The translations under genes and the position numbers were made by a program. Under the pieces are notes generated by a model. The model did no database searches, was not told where the DNA came from, and worked only from the letters and a program-made list of their open reading frames with translations. Below, one piece after another: positions 16,784 to 26,298 of a stretch of 64,000 nt of DNA (position 1 is its first letter; each line of letters starts with the position of its first letter). This DNA comes from Paracoccus sp. MC1862 (GTDB taxonomy: Bacteria; Pseudomonadota; Alphaproteobacteria; Rhodobacterales; Rhodobacteraceae): positions 1,426,001 through 1,490,000 of the forward strand of contig NZ_CP067225.1 of NCBI RefSeq assembly GCF_016617715.1, written 5' to 3'.

Positions 16784-17758
16784 TCAACTCCTCAGCGGCG
16801 TGTTCAGGATCTCCTGCGTCGATGGCTGGCTGGTCGTGCCATCGGCATTCTGCTTGGGTTTGGCTACGCTCTGCAGATAGGCCACGATCACCACTTCGAT
16901 GCACTCCAGCGCGGCCTTCTTTTCATCTTTCGAGGCATTGGGGGGCTGCAGCTTGTCATGGTGATCACCGTACGCCTGCTTGGTCACATCCAGCGACTCG
17001 CGCACGGTCGGCTTGGCTGTCTTCTTCAGCAGGTCGCGGTTGGCCTTGGTCTTCATCGGATGCGGCGCCCCCTTCATGCTGCCCGCGCCACTCTTGGGGC
17101 TGCCGTCCGGGTTCAGGTTGTAGGAACGCATGCAGATGCAGGGCGCTTTGTCCTTATGATATCCCGGAAAGGCGGCATAATTAATTCCGCCCCGCGATTT
17201 CTGCATCATCTGGTTTTCGAGCGGATGCTCCGACTGATCGGGATGCGTGCAGGTCTTCTTGCCATGTTCGTGCAACTGCATGTCCAGCTTATTGAGCAGC
17301 GTCACGCAGTCGGCGAAGGCTGGATTGACCGCGCAGATCTCGGGGAAAGGCGGCGTCTGCCCCGGATCAGAGGCATGGTTATGCGTCGCCAGATCGGAGA
17401 ACCGGATCACCGGCTCGCCGTCGAACTTCACATCGTTGGACCACGCGTGGAAGTACTTCTTCCCCGTGTTCTTCGAGGTGATGATACCCTTCTTCGCCGC
17501 GCAGCCTGCCTCTGTGCCCGAGGTCTTCGCCTCATCCGACTTGTTCTTTATGTTCACCGTCTTGCCGCCGATGAACACCGTCCCGCTGCCGTTCTCGGTA
17601 TCCGAGGCCATGCCGAAACTCGGATAGGGAACTGGCACGCCTGGCGGTGTTGCGGGGTTCTCGGGCGGGGTGAAGCAGGTGTCGGGGAAGGCGGCGATGG
17701 TCTTCGCGTTCACCGCCTTGCCGCTGATCTCCAGCCCGTTGGCGAAGACGCCGCTCAT
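16784..17758 (-). CDS. DUF4150 (PAAR-like) T6SS effector candidate
   Basis: A 324-residue protein. Residues 1-130 form a DUF4150 PAAR-like tip domain (MSGVFANGLEISGKAVNAKT; PYPSFGMASDTENGSGTVFI GGKTV), which would cap the VgrG spike. From about residue 130 onward is a Cys/His-rich region of unknown fold, with Cys143, Cys151, Cys170, Cys207, Cys209 and an AYGDHHDKL stretch (His266-His267-Asp268) that could be a catalytic HH/HxD-type site. No recognised nuclease or lipase family is evident. Neighbours are a ketosynthase-like gene (ATGA overlap) and DUF2169, the known companions of DUF4150 effectors. Confidence 0.75.
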   Translation of the reverse strand: MSGVFANGLEISGKAVNAKTIAAFPDTCFTPPENPATPPGVPVPYPSFGMASDTENGSGTVFIGGKTVNIKNKSDEAKTSGTEAGCAAKKGIITSKNTGKKYFHAWSNDVKFDGEPVIRFSDLATHNHASDPGQTPPFPEICAVNPAFADCVTLLNKLDMQLHEHGKKTCTHPDQSEHPLENQMMQKSRGGINYAAFPGYHKDKAPCICMRSYNLNPDGSPKSGAGSMKGAPHPMKTKANRDLLKKTAKPTVRESLDVTKQAYGDHHDKLQPPNASKDEKKAALECIEVVIVAYLQSVAKPKQNADGTTSQPSTQEILNTPLRS

Positions 17759-18819
17759 GGCGCGGCCTCCGCGCGGAAGCGGTCCTCGATGGACGCGTGT
17801 CGCATCGGGCCACGCGCCTCTTGCAGCACCGCCGCTCCGCAGGCGCCGTCATCGCCCGAGGCCTCGATCAGCACGGGCGAGCCGGGGGCATAGCTCTTGC
17901 GCGCGGCGGCCAGCGCCATGCCCAGCATCACCGGCACCACTGCTGCGCCGACATTGCCAAGGCTCTCTGCCGGGCTCCACAGGTCCTGGAAGGCCTTGCG
18001 TCCCCGTTCAAGCCGCAGGGTCATCAGCGCGGCCTGCCTGAAGAAGTGCTGCTCTCCGGTCAGGTCCGAGATGCGGTATTCCACATGGGCCAGATCGGTT
18101 TCCGCCTGTGCCAGCGCGGCGCGATAGGCGGACGCCATGCCGTCGCCGCGCAGGGGCAGGTCCTCGCCGTCCTTATCCTTGCCGTTGCCGAGGTATGCCA
18201 CCTCGCGTGCCAACCCCAGGCCGGTCAGCCGCAACGGGCCGCCCGGTCCCAGCAGGACGGCCGCCGCGGCCTCGCCGGGGATGAATCCGTCGGCATTGCC
18301 CTCCTCCAGCAACCGCTGGAGCCCGGCGTAATGGGCTATGGCGGGGCCGGTCAGGTAGCTGTCGATGCCCAGCACGATCACCTGACCCGCCTGTCCCCCG
18401 GCGATCACGCGCCGTGCCTGGTCGAGCGCCACGAAGCCCGAGGGCCGGCCATGCTGGACCACATGCGTGCGCCGCTCGGGCAGGCGCAGGATCGCGGCCA
18501 GCATCCGCAGCAGTGCGGCTGGATCGGTGACCGGTCGGCCGGGGCGAGTTTCCTCGGCGAGACACAGGATGAGCGCCGCATCCCGCGCCGCGGGCTCCTG
18601 ACGCAGGATGTCAGCCAGTGCCCCGGCGGCCAGATGCGCCATGCGTCGCGGACCGATCCAGTTGCGTGGCAGCGGCACCGCCGCGCCGATCCGCCAGCCG
18701 CCCCCGGCGACGAAGCGAGTCTCGGCGAAGCCGTCCAGACGGGCGCGGATGGCGGCGGCCGACGAGGCCCAGTCCAGACCCACCGCCGTCACCATCCCGG
18801 CTGCGCGGACACCTATCAT
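17755..18819 (-). CDS. Thiolase-like/beta-ketoacyl-synthase-like T6SS accessory protein
   Basis: A 354-residue protein with a thiolase-fold pattern: RAAGMVTAVGLDWASSAAAI at the N-terminus, IPGEAAAAVLLG in the middle, and SLGNVGAA near the C-terminus at the place of the ketosynthase GHTLGAAG loop. At the nucleophile position the sequence is VLGIDSYLTG, with no active-site cysteine, so condensing activity is unlikely. Such degenerate ketosynthases recur between DUF4150 and DUF2169 genes in T6SS loci, where a chaperone or adaptor role for effector loading has been suggested. ATGA overlaps on both sides. Confidence 0.75.
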   Translation of the reverse strand: MIGVRAAGMVTAVGLDWASSAAAIRARLDGFAETRFVAGGGWRIGAAVPLPRNWIGPRRMAHLAAGALADILRQEPAARDAALILCLAEETRPGRPVTDPAALLRMLAAILRLPERRTHVVQHGRPSGFVALDQARRVIAGGQAGQVIVLGIDSYLTGPAIAHYAGLQRLLEEGNADGFIPGEAAAAVLLGPGGPLRLTGLGLAREVAYLGNGKDKDGEDLPLRGDGMASAYRAALAQAETDLAHVEYRISDLTGEQHFFRQAALMTLRLERGRKAFQDLWSPAESLGNVGAAVVPVMLGMALAAARKSYAPGSPVLIEASGDDGACGAAVLQEARGPMRHASIEDRFRAEAAP

Positions 18820-19913
18820 GGCTCGGCCTCCTCCCCGAGCACGGCGGACAGGCGCAGGTAGCCCCGGCCCTCGCGCTCGGCCCGCAGCATGGCCTCGGTC
18901 GGTGGACCGATCCAGGCGCGCGAGAACTCAGCCAAGGTGCGGCGGACAGGCACACTGACGCGCCAGACCAGCATGAAGACGCGCGCCTCGGCATCGATCA
19001 GCAGGCTGTCGGGCAACGGCTGGCCCTCCAGGCAGACGTCCGTCCCGCGCCAGATCCGGATCGGCAGGCGGGTGTCGGGAAGCCGGAATGCCTCGCGCCC
19101 GCGCGAAGTCAGATGGACCAGAACAACCGGAGTGAACGGGGCAAGTGGGGTGATCTGCTGGTCGGGTGGCGCCATCTGGTAGTAGTGCTCGTCGAAGTCG
19201 GGAGGCAGGAAGGGCGCGATATTGTCCACCCAGTTCTGGTCGTAGGTCCCGCCAAAGGGCAGGCGCAGCGGCCAGCCGCGCCCGTAAGGGCCCAGCGCCA
19301 TCGGCCGGTAGCTGCTGCCATAGGGCGAGACGACCTCCTCTCCCGGCGCCTCGGTATTGGGAAGCGCCAGTCCCGCCGGATCGCCGCCTTTCGCGGTCGC
19401 GAAGCCCAGGCCCACGGGATTTGCGGCATAGACGGGCACGTCCGGACCGGGCGGGCGGCTGCGGTCCGGGCCGCCGAACGCGGTGTCATAGGAAAACGGC
19501 ATCCGCGTGAAGGGATATGGCCGGGTCGCCGTGATCGCCGGGCCAATGGTGCGCCATTCGCGCTGGCCCACCACGTCGAACTGCTTGGACCAGCCCCCTA
19601 CGGCCAGTCCCACGCGCAGCCGCTCGACCGGCCGGGCGCCGGGCGCATGGGCCGCGCCGTTCAGCACCACGTCGCAGGCGGGCTTGCGAAAGGCGAAGTC
19701 GCTTTCCCATAGCGGCGCCGAAAAGCCGGGGGCGCCGGTGTATTCGTCGGCCATCACAAGCGGCCTCTGCATTTCCAGCGGCCGCGGCGGATCGCCCTCG
19801 CGGTCGGGAAAGGCGAAGCTCCCCTTGATCGTCAGCGTCATGAAGCTGCGGCCCGCCACGTCCATTCCCGCGCCCATCTGATGGGGAAAGCGGGTCTGGT
19901 CGAGGATCTGCAT
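18816..19913 (-). CDS. DUF2169 T6SS effector chaperone/adaptor
   Basis: A 365-residue DUF2169 protein: TIKGSFAFPDREGDPPRPL, DFAFRKPACDVVLNGAAHAP and YDTAFGGPDRS are family landmarks. DUF2169 proteins accompany DUF4150-containing effectors (for example the Agrobacterium Tde2 locus) and are thought to help load the effector onto VgrG. It overlaps the ketosynthase-like gene by ATGA and starts 5 bp after the clpV stop, so the clpV-to-immunity genes look like one transcription unit. Confidence 0.85.
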   Translation of the reverse strand: MQILDQTRFPHQMGAGMDVAGRSFMTLTIKGSFAFPDREGDPPRPLEMQRPLVMADEYTGAPGFSAPLWESDFAFRKPACDVVLNGAAHAPGARPVERLRVGLAVGGWSKQFDVVGQREWRTIGPAITATRPYPFTRMPFSYDTAFGGPDRSRPPGPDVPVYAANPVGLGFATAKGGDPAGLALPNTEAPGEEVVSPYGSSYRPMALGPYGRGWPLRLPFGGTYDQNWVDNIAPFLPPDFDEHYYQMAPPDQQITPLAPFTPVVLVHLTSRGREAFRLPDTRLPIRIWRGTDVCLEGQPLPDSLLIDAEARVFMLVWRVSVPVRRTLAEFSRAWIGPPTEAMLRAEREGRGYLRLSAVLGEEAEP

Positions 19914-19918
19914 GGTGT

Positions 19919-22705
19919 TCAGCCCAGATCGTAAGCGAAGCCGTCGGTCCCGCCCGTGACCGTGACCCGAGCGATACCGAGGCCTTCAAGTCGCGCCTCA
20001 AGCACCCGGCGGCTGAGTTCGGGCAGCAGGGTCCCGGTCAGGATCGCGTCGATCATCCGCCCGCCGGACTCGACCTCGGTGCAGCGGGCGCGGATCTGCG
20101 CCATGACACCATCACCGACCACCAGTTCGGCCCCATGCGCTTCGTGCAGGCGGCGGGCGATGGCGCGCAGCTTGTGGCTGGCGATGGTCTCGATCATGGC
20201 GTCCGACAGCGGCAGATAGGGGACTGTCACCAGACGCCCCAGCAAGGCCGGGGGAAAGACCTTCAGCAGCGGCGGGCGCAGCGCGGCCGCCATCTGGTCG
20301 AAGCGGACCGGCGCATGGCCGGCATCCGTCAGGGCCATGATCTCGTCGGTGCCGACATTCGAGGTCATCAGGATCAGCGTGTTGCGAAAATCGATCCGCC
20401 GCCCTTCGCTGTCGTCGAGGCTGCCCTTGTCGAACACCTGGAAGAAGATCTCGTGGACATCCGGATGGGCCTTTTCCACCTCGTCCAGCAGGATGACCGC
20501 ATAGGGACGGCGGCGCACCGCCTCGGTCAGCACCCCGCCCTTGCCGTAGCCGACATAACCGGGCGGCGCGCCCTTGAGGGTCGAGACGGTATGCGCCTCC
20601 TGGAATTCGCTCATGTTGATCGAAATGAGGTTCTGCTCGCCGCCATAAAGCGCGTCGGCAAGCGCCAGCGCGGTTTCCGTCTTGCCGACGCCCGAGGGAC
20701 CGCAGAGCATGAAGACGCCGACCGGCTTTTCCGGCGCGCCAAGGCCTGCCAGACCGGTCTGGACTCGGCTGGCGATGGCCTCCATCGCGTGGTCCTGACC
20801 CACGACCCGCTCGGCCAGAAGCGCGGCCAGGCCCAGCGCGCGCTCGGTCTGGCTGGCCAGCATCCGGCCGACCGGGATTCCGGTCCAGTCCTGCACGATC
20901 GCCCCCACCGCCAGCCGGTCCACCGAGGGCAGGATCAGCGGCCGCTCGCCCTGCCTGCCGGCCAGCTCGGACATCTTCGCGCGCAGATCCGCAAGGCGCG
21001 CCGCCGGGTCGGGGGAAGTGGCCCCCTGCCCGTCCAGACCCGGATCTTCCGTTGGCAGAGGGGCGGGCGAGGCGTCTGGCGGCACCCCGGCCTTTTCGCC
21101 CCCCGCTTCCGACCCATCCGCACGCTGTTCCGGCGTCACCCCGTCCAGGGCCACGCCCTCGCCGCGCAACTCGGCCCGCAGCCGCAGGATATCCGCGACC
21201 AGCGCCTTCTCCGCCTTCCATCGCTCGACCGCGGCATCGCGGTCGGCTTCCGCCGCTACGCGGGCCGCGTCATTGGCCGCCTGCCGCTTTGCGGTGTCCA
21301 CGCCCACGGCGGTTTCGCGCGCGATGATTCCCGCCTCGATCTCCAGCGCCTGCAGGCGGCGCTGCAGATCCTCAAGTTCGGCCGGCGTGGCGTGCTGGCT
21401 GACGGCGACGCGGGCGCAGGCTGTATCCAGCAGGCTGATCGCCTTGTCCGGCAACTGCCGCGCCGGGATGTAGCGATGGGACAGCGCCACCGCGGCGCCG
21501 ATCGCCTCGTCCAGGATCTCGACGCGGTGATGCGCCTCGAGCACGCCGGCCATTCCGCGCAGCATCTCGATCGCGGCGGCTTCCGACGGCTCCTCGATGC
21601 GGACCACCTGGAAGCGGCGGGTCAGCGCGGGATCCTTTTCGATATGCTGCTTGTATTCGGCCCATGTGGTGGCGGCGACGGTCCGCAACTCGCCCCGCGC
21701 AAGCGCGGGCTTCAGCAGGTTCGCGGCGTCCCCGGTGCCCGCCGCGCCACCCGCGCCGATCAGGGTATGGGCCTCGTCGATGAACAGGATCACCGGCCTG
21801 ACCGAAGACTGGACATCGTCGATCACCGCCTTCAGCCGCTTCTCGAACTCTCCCTTCACGCTGGCGCCGGCCTGCATCAATCCGATGTCCAGCAGCCACA
21901 GATCGACCGAGGCAAGCTGCGGCGGCACGTCGCCCCGCGCCAGCCGCTGGGCGAAGCCCTCGACCACGGCGGTCTTGCCGACACCCGCCTCGCCGGTCAG
22001 GATCGGGTTGTTCTGCCGCCGCCGCATCAGGATATCGATGATCTGGCGGATCTCGGGGTCGCGCCCGACGACCGGATCGATCCTGCCGGCCCGCGCCCGT
22101 TCGGTCAGGTTGGTGGCATACTTCGCCAAGGCTCCGTCGGCCTGCCGCGCCGCCACCGGTTCTGCAGTGGCAAGCGCCGGGGGCTCCGCCTCGCCAGAGG
22201 CTGCGACAATGCCGGGCAGGTCCGGCGCCATGAGGTCCGCGTCGATGCGGCCGAGTTCGGGACTGATCCGCAGCAGCAGCGATTCCAGCGCAGGGGTCTT
22301 GAGACAGGCGATCAGGATGTCGGCCGATCGCACCTGATCGGTGCCGCGTTCCAGCGCGGCTCGGGTCCATCCTTCCTGGATGGCATGGAAGATGTGGTCG
22401 GAAAACTCCTCGACCGCGCTTGCCCCGCGCGGCAGCGCGTCCAGCGCACGCGCAAGATCCCCCTCCAGACGGGCCGCATCGACGCCCGCCGCCGCGCCGA
22501 TCAGGGCAAGATCCGAATCCTGCCGCTCTGCCAGTGCAGCGATGAAATGAGCTAGTTCGACATAGGGATTGCCGCGGGACTTGGCCTTTCGCGCCGCGTC
22601 GGAAAAGGCCCGCAGGCAAAGCGGGTTCAGCCGGCCCACCAGTTCCTTGCGCTTGACGGTCTCTCTCGAGCCAGGGGGAAGGATACGGGGGGTCACGGTC
22701 GTCAT
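19919..22705 (-). CDS. clpV: T6SS sheath-disassembly ATPase ClpV (TssH)
   Basis: A 928-residue AAA+ ATPase that disassembles the contracted TssBC sheath so it can be reused. A Clp N-domain (about residues 1-150) precedes AAA-1 (Walker A GEAGVGKTAVVEG, Walker B ILFIDEAHTLIGAGG), a coiled middle domain, and AAA-2 (CGPSGVGKTETALA, VILLDEVEKAHPDVHE). The middle region carries a Pro/Gly-rich insertion of about 50 residues. Starts at 22705 and 22714 are both possible; 22705 begins MTTVTPRILPPGSRETVKRK and has AAGG nine bases before it. Divergent from ppkA across 188 bp. Confidence 0.95.
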   Translation of the reverse strand: MTTVTPRILPPGSRETVKRKELVGRLNPLCLRAFSDAARKAKSRGNPYVELAHFIAALAERQDSDLALIGAAAGVDAARLEGDLARALDALPRGASAVEEFSDHIFHAIQEGWTRAALERGTDQVRSADILIACLKTPALESLLLRISPELGRIDADLMAPDLPGIVAASGEAEPPALATAEPVAARQADGALAKYATNLTERARAGRIDPVVGRDPEIRQIIDILMRRRQNNPILTGEAGVGKTAVVEGFAQRLARGDVPPQLASVDLWLLDIGLMQAGASVKGEFEKRLKAVIDDVQSSVRPVILFIDEAHTLIGAGGAAGTGDAANLLKPALARGELRTVAATTWAEYKQHIEKDPALTRRFQVVRIEEPSEAAAIEMLRGMAGVLEAHHRVEILDEAIGAAVALSHRYIPARQLPDKAISLLDTACARVAVSQHATPAELEDLQRRLQALEIEAGIIARETAVGVDTAKRQAANDAARVAAEADRDAAVERWKAEKALVADILRLRAELRGEGVALDGVTPEQRADGSEAGGEKAGVPPDASPAPLPTEDPGLDGQGATSPDPAARLADLRAKMSELAGRQGERPLILPSVDRLAVGAIVQDWTGIPVGRMLASQTERALGLAALLAERVVGQDHAMEAIASRVQTGLAGLGAPEKPVGVFMLCGPSGVGKTETALALADALYGGEQNLISINMSEFQEAHTVSTLKGAPPGYVGYGKGGVLTEAVRRRPYAVILLDEVEKAHPDVHEIFFQVFDKGSLDDSEGRRIDFRNTLILMTSNVGTDEIMALTDAGHAPVRFDQMAAALRPPLLKVFPPALLGRLVTVPYLPLSDAMIETIASHKLRAIARRLHEAHGAELVVGDGVMAQIRARCTEVESGGRMIDAILTGTLLPELSRRVLEARLEGLGIARVTVTGGTDGFAYDLG

Positions 22706-22893
22706 TCCGGCCATCCTTGGACAGGGGACGAAAGAACTGCAGAGCAAAAAGCCGACGCAATGAAACAGGGCTTGCGCGAGGCGGGTGCCGAGAGAAAACT
22801 GTTCCTGCGGAAAGTGTATTTCAAAACCGCTGCATCCGGAAACATTTTCGCGGGACCGCGAAGCCGGGACGCAGGGGCGAAAGGGCCGCCATC

Positions 22894-25014
22894 ATGATCC
22901 CGTCTCTGCCTGGGGACATCTTCCGCCCGGGTCAGGTGCTGAACAACACCTGGACTGTCGAGGGCGTCCTGGGCCGCGGCGGCACGGGCGAGGTTTATCG
23001 CGCGTGCAGCCTCGTGACCGGCAGGATCGTGGCCATCAAGGCATTGTCGGCGCAGTTCGCGGGCGATGAAGGCTATCTGGAACTGATGCGCCGCGAAGAG
23101 GCGATGCGCAACATCATCCACGATGCCGTGGTGCGCTACAGCGAATGCTCCCGCACCGCCGAGGGAAATATGTTCCTGGTGATGGACTTCATCGACGGTC
23201 CGGCCCTGTCCGAGGTCATGAACGCCCGAAGGCTGAGCCCGCGCGAGTTGTTGATCATCGCGCACCGCGTGGCCGAGGGCCTCGCCGCCGCCCACGTCCA
23301 TGGAGTCGTGCACCGCGACTTGTCGCCCGACAACATCATCCTGCGCGATAACCGAGTCGAGGGCGCGACGATCATCGACTTCGGCATAGCCAAGGACACC
23401 TTCAGCCGCGCGCGCTCGGTGGTGGGCAACCAGTTCGCCGGCAAGTACGAATATGCCGCGCCTGAACAGTTCGAAGGCAAGGCCGTGCCGGCCAGCGACC
23501 TTTACGCCTTGGGCGCGACGCTGGCCGCCGCCGCGCGCGGAGAGATTCCCTTTGCCGGGTCCACGCCCGGAGAGATGATCCGCCGCAAGTCCGAGCCACT
23601 GGACGTGTCTGGCCTGCCCGAGCCCTTGGCCGGGCTGATCCTCTGGCTGTCTGCCCCGAAGCTGGCGGACCGCGCCCCTTCGGCCACCGCCGTGCTGGCC
23701 CGGCTGGATTCGCTGCTCAAGGGTCAGCCCCAGGCGCCGGCGCGCGGCGGACGCAGCACGACCGGGGATCGGGGCACCAAGCGCGCGCGGAAAGGCGGGG
23801 GACTGGGCCGGGCGTGGCTTGCCGGACTGGCGGCGGTCCTGCTGGTGGCGGCCACGATCCTCCTTGTGCGGCCGCTTGTCGGGCCCGACCTGCCCTTGGC
23901 CGCGCCCTGGCGGCTCGAGGCCGCGTCCAGCCCGGCGCCACGCCTGTCGGGACATGCCCCCAACACGGCCACGGCAGGCCGGATCGCGGGTGCCGTCGCG
24001 TCGGCGACCGGCGCCCCACTGCCTCCGGATGCACTGGCCGAGGCGCGCGGCATGCCGGCGCCGGGCTGGGCCACAGCGATGGAGCGGCTTTTCCCGGAAC
24101 TGGAAGGACTGGAGGACTGGATCGTCTCGGTCACGGACCTCACCGTCGAGATCGCAGGGCGTGCCGCCTCGACCCAGGAACGCGACATCATTGCCGAGAG
24201 GCTGGAGAGTTGGGCGCACCAATCGGGCATGACCCTGCGCCTGGACCTGACCGCACCGGTCCTGCTGTCCGCTGCCGAGATCGAGGCGGTGTCGGCGCGC
24301 CATGCGGCTTGCGGCGCACTGACCAGCGACATTCCTAACGCCGGGGTACCGGACGATGGCAGCGTCACGATCACGGGCACGCTGCCCGACGCGGGCGCGG
24401 AAGCCGCGCTGGCCGGGGATCTAGGTCCGCTGGTTGGCGCACGGACGCTTCGGCTGGATATCGAGACGCTGGACCCGGAGCTGTGCCGGATCCAGGCCGC
24501 CCTGGCCGGGTTGCCGGAGGGTGGCGTCACCATTCGCCTGTCCGAGGCACGCCGTCCCGAACCCTCGCTGACCGGCATCTATCATCCCGGCGACAATCCC
24601 GTCGCCGACGTGCTTATTCCCACGGCGCTGGCCGCGACCCCGGGAGCCGAACTCTGGCTTGCCCTTGCATATTCAGGAAAGGTTTACCCCCTGCGACCCA
24701 CTCTTGCCGATGAGGAGACGCGGCTCGACCGGATCGGGCAGGCGTCGGGTGCACTCCACATCGTCCGGGCGCTGTGGACTGCCGATGAGGTCAAGGCAGT
24801 CAGGGGAAGAGCCGGCTTTACCGTGAACGACAAGGACTTCGGCAAGGCGGGGCTGTTCGCCCTCATCAGCCAAGGGCCGCTCTTCCCCGAACGGCGGCCC
24901 GGCGACGAGTCCGCGGCTTCGTTCGCCGAGGCGGTGGCGGCCCGCCGCGCCGCGCGGCCCGACCTTGTGCTGGCGGCCACCTTCCGGGCGCTGGATCTCC
25001 GTCCCCGACAGTAG
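22894..25014 (+). CDS. ppkA: T6SS Ser/Thr protein kinase (PpkA-type)
   Basis: A 706-residue membrane kinase. The N-terminal Hanks-type domain (about residues 17-270) has a glycine loop GRGGTGEVYRA, VAIKAL lysine, HRDLSPDN catalytic loop (Asp near 142) and DFGIAK (Asp near 162). A Pro/Arg-rich linker leads to one transmembrane helix at about 307-328 and a long periplasmic part whose first segment resembles BON-like domains. PpkA phosphorylates the FHA protein to switch on assembly; FHA and PppA are both encoded here. Start 22894 is chosen because kinase similarity begins just after it. Confidence 0.9.
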   Translation: MIPSLPGDIFRPGQVLNNTWTVEGVLGRGGTGEVYRACSLVTGRIVAIKALSAQFAGDEGYLELMRREEAMRNIIHDAVVRYSECSRTAEGNMFLVMDFIDGPALSEVMNARRLSPRELLIIAHRVAEGLAAAHVHGVVHRDLSPDNIILRDNRVEGATIIDFGIAKDTFSRARSVVGNQFAGKYEYAAPEQFEGKAVPASDLYALGATLAAAARGEIPFAGSTPGEMIRRKSEPLDVSGLPEPLAGLILWLSAPKLADRAPSATAVLARLDSLLKGQPQAPARGGRSTTGDRGTKRARKGGGLGRAWLAGLAAVLLVAATILLVRPLVGPDLPLAAPWRLEAASSPAPRLSGHAPNTATAGRIAGAVASATGAPLPPDALAEARGMPAPGWATAMERLFPELEGLEDWIVSVTDLTVEIAGRAASTQERDIIAERLESWAHQSGMTLRLDLTAPVLLSAAEIEAVSARHAACGALTSDIPNAGVPDDGSVTITGTLPDAGAEAALAGDLGPLVGARTLRLDIETLDPELCRIQAALAGLPEGGVTIRLSEARRPEPSLTGIYHPGDNPVADVLIPTALAATPGAELWLALAYSGKVYPLRPTLADEETRLDRIGQASGALHIVRALWTADEVKAVRGRAGFTVNDKDFGKAGLFALISQGPLFPERRPGDESAASFAEAVAARRAARPDLVLAATFRALDLRPRQ

Positions 25015-25122
25015 GGCGTGTTTCGATACTCTGCAGGACTCATTGCGTAACAGCCTGATTCATGGGATGATCGGCAGGCTTGGGGAACTGCACACACGGC
25101 CTTGCACATAAAGGTTTCGGCC

Positions 25123-26244
25123 ATGTTTCTCGCGCCCTTGTCCGTCCCGGACTCAGCCGGGCTGGATCTTCGCAACGACACGAGGTTTCTGGCGCTCGAG
25201 CGGGCGCTGGACGGGGCCTCGCGGGCAGTCAGGGCGGCGCAGGTGGCCAAGGGCAACACCGGCGACGTGCCGCTGGAGTGGGCGAAGCTGCTCGAGGATG
25301 CGGCGGCACTGGCCGAGGCAGGGCGCGATCTGCGGTTGCTGGTCATCGCCGCGCGGATCATGACCAACCTCGACGGTCCCGCCGGGCTGGCCGAAGGGCT
25401 GAACCTGCTGGGCGGCGCGCTGGAGGACTGGTGGGACAACCTTCATCCCGCCCTGCGCGACGGCAAGTTCCCGCGCGAGTCGGCGCTGCGGCGCATCAAT
25501 GCCCTGTATCAGATCGAGAATTCCGATGCGGGGATCCTGGGCGATCTGGATTTCAACACGATGCTGGCGCCCCGCGGCCTGCCTGTCGTCTCGGGAGGGG
25601 ATCTCGCCGCGGGCGCCGTCAGCCAGGCCATTCTGGCGGCCGAGGGCAAGACCGGGCTATCTCCGGCCGAACAGGCCGAGCGCGCGGCGCGCCATGAGGC
25701 CCGGGTGGCGCGGGTGATGACCGCCTGCCGCGCCTCGCGCGACCTCGAGCCCGAAGCGGTGTCCGTGCTGGAAACGGGCCTGGATGCCGCGCTGGCGGCG
25801 CTTGCCCGGCTCGAGACCGCGCTGGCCGCCCGCATCGGGGACGAGCCCCCAACCCGCTTTGCCGCCTTGCGCCAGATGCTGCAGCGGATGCAGGCGGCGC
25901 TGGCCAGTCCGGCCGCCCAGCTTGCCCCCGCCTCCGGCAGCCCGGGCAATGCGGCAGAACCGGAGAATGTCGGGCCGGCACCGGCGCAGATGCCGGTCAG
26001 TGCCTGCGCTCAGCCGATGGGCCTGCCCGCCCGGCTGTCATCACGCCGCGAGGTCGAGACCTGCCTCGACCTCGTCATAGACTTCTACGAACGCAACGAA
26101 CCGGCCTCGCCGCTGCCGCATCTGGCACGACGCATGAAGAGGATGGTGTCGATGAACTTTCTGGAACTGATCGAGGAACTTGCCCCCGGAGGGATGAAGG
26201 AATTCCGCAATGTCGCCGGCGTCACCGAGGACAAGGGCCGCTGA
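25123..26244 (+). CDS. tssA: T6SS baseplate-associated protein TssA
   Basis: A 373-residue TssA with the ImpA N-terminal domain (VPLEWAKLLEDAAALAEAGR DLRL, then LGGALEDWWDNLHPALRDG). The C-terminal domain ends SRREVETCLDLVIDFYERNE PASPLPHLARRMKRMVSMNF LELIEEL, typical of TssA proteins that cap the growing sheath. The ATG at 25123 has AAAGG at good spacing; a TTG start at 25102 is less likely. It is the first of the plus-strand structural genes, 108 bp after ppkA. Confidence 0.9.
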   Translation: MFLAPLSVPDSAGLDLRNDTRFLALERALDGASRAVRAAQVAKGNTGDVPLEWAKLLEDAAALAEAGRDLRLLVIAARIMTNLDGPAGLAEGLNLLGGALEDWWDNLHPALRDGKFPRESALRRINALYQIENSDAGILGDLDFNTMLAPRGLPVVSGGDLAAGAVSQAILAAEGKTGLSPAEQAERAARHEARVARVMTACRASRDLEPEAVSVLETGLDAALAALARLETALAARIGDEPPTRFAALRQMLQRMQAALASPAAQLAPASGSPGNAAEPENVGPAPAQMPVSACAQPMGLPARLSSRREVETCLDLVIDFYERNEPASPLPHLARRMKRMVSMNFLELIEELAPGGMKEFRNVAGVTEDKGR

Positions 26245-26298
26245 GCGGCATCAATGGACCCGACACCGCTGGACCCGCCGCAAGAGGGAGTAGCCGCA

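Noticed and set aside
20135..22555. An 806-codon open frame antisense to clpV
   Set aside because: High GC makes the complementary frame open. It has no family similarity and clpV explains every base.
25015..25122. The ppkA-tssA gap as an IS or MITE remnant or terminator
   Set aside because: A weak AGCCTG/CAGGCT inverted repeat with a long loop and no T-run is present, and IS-end similarity is only an impression.
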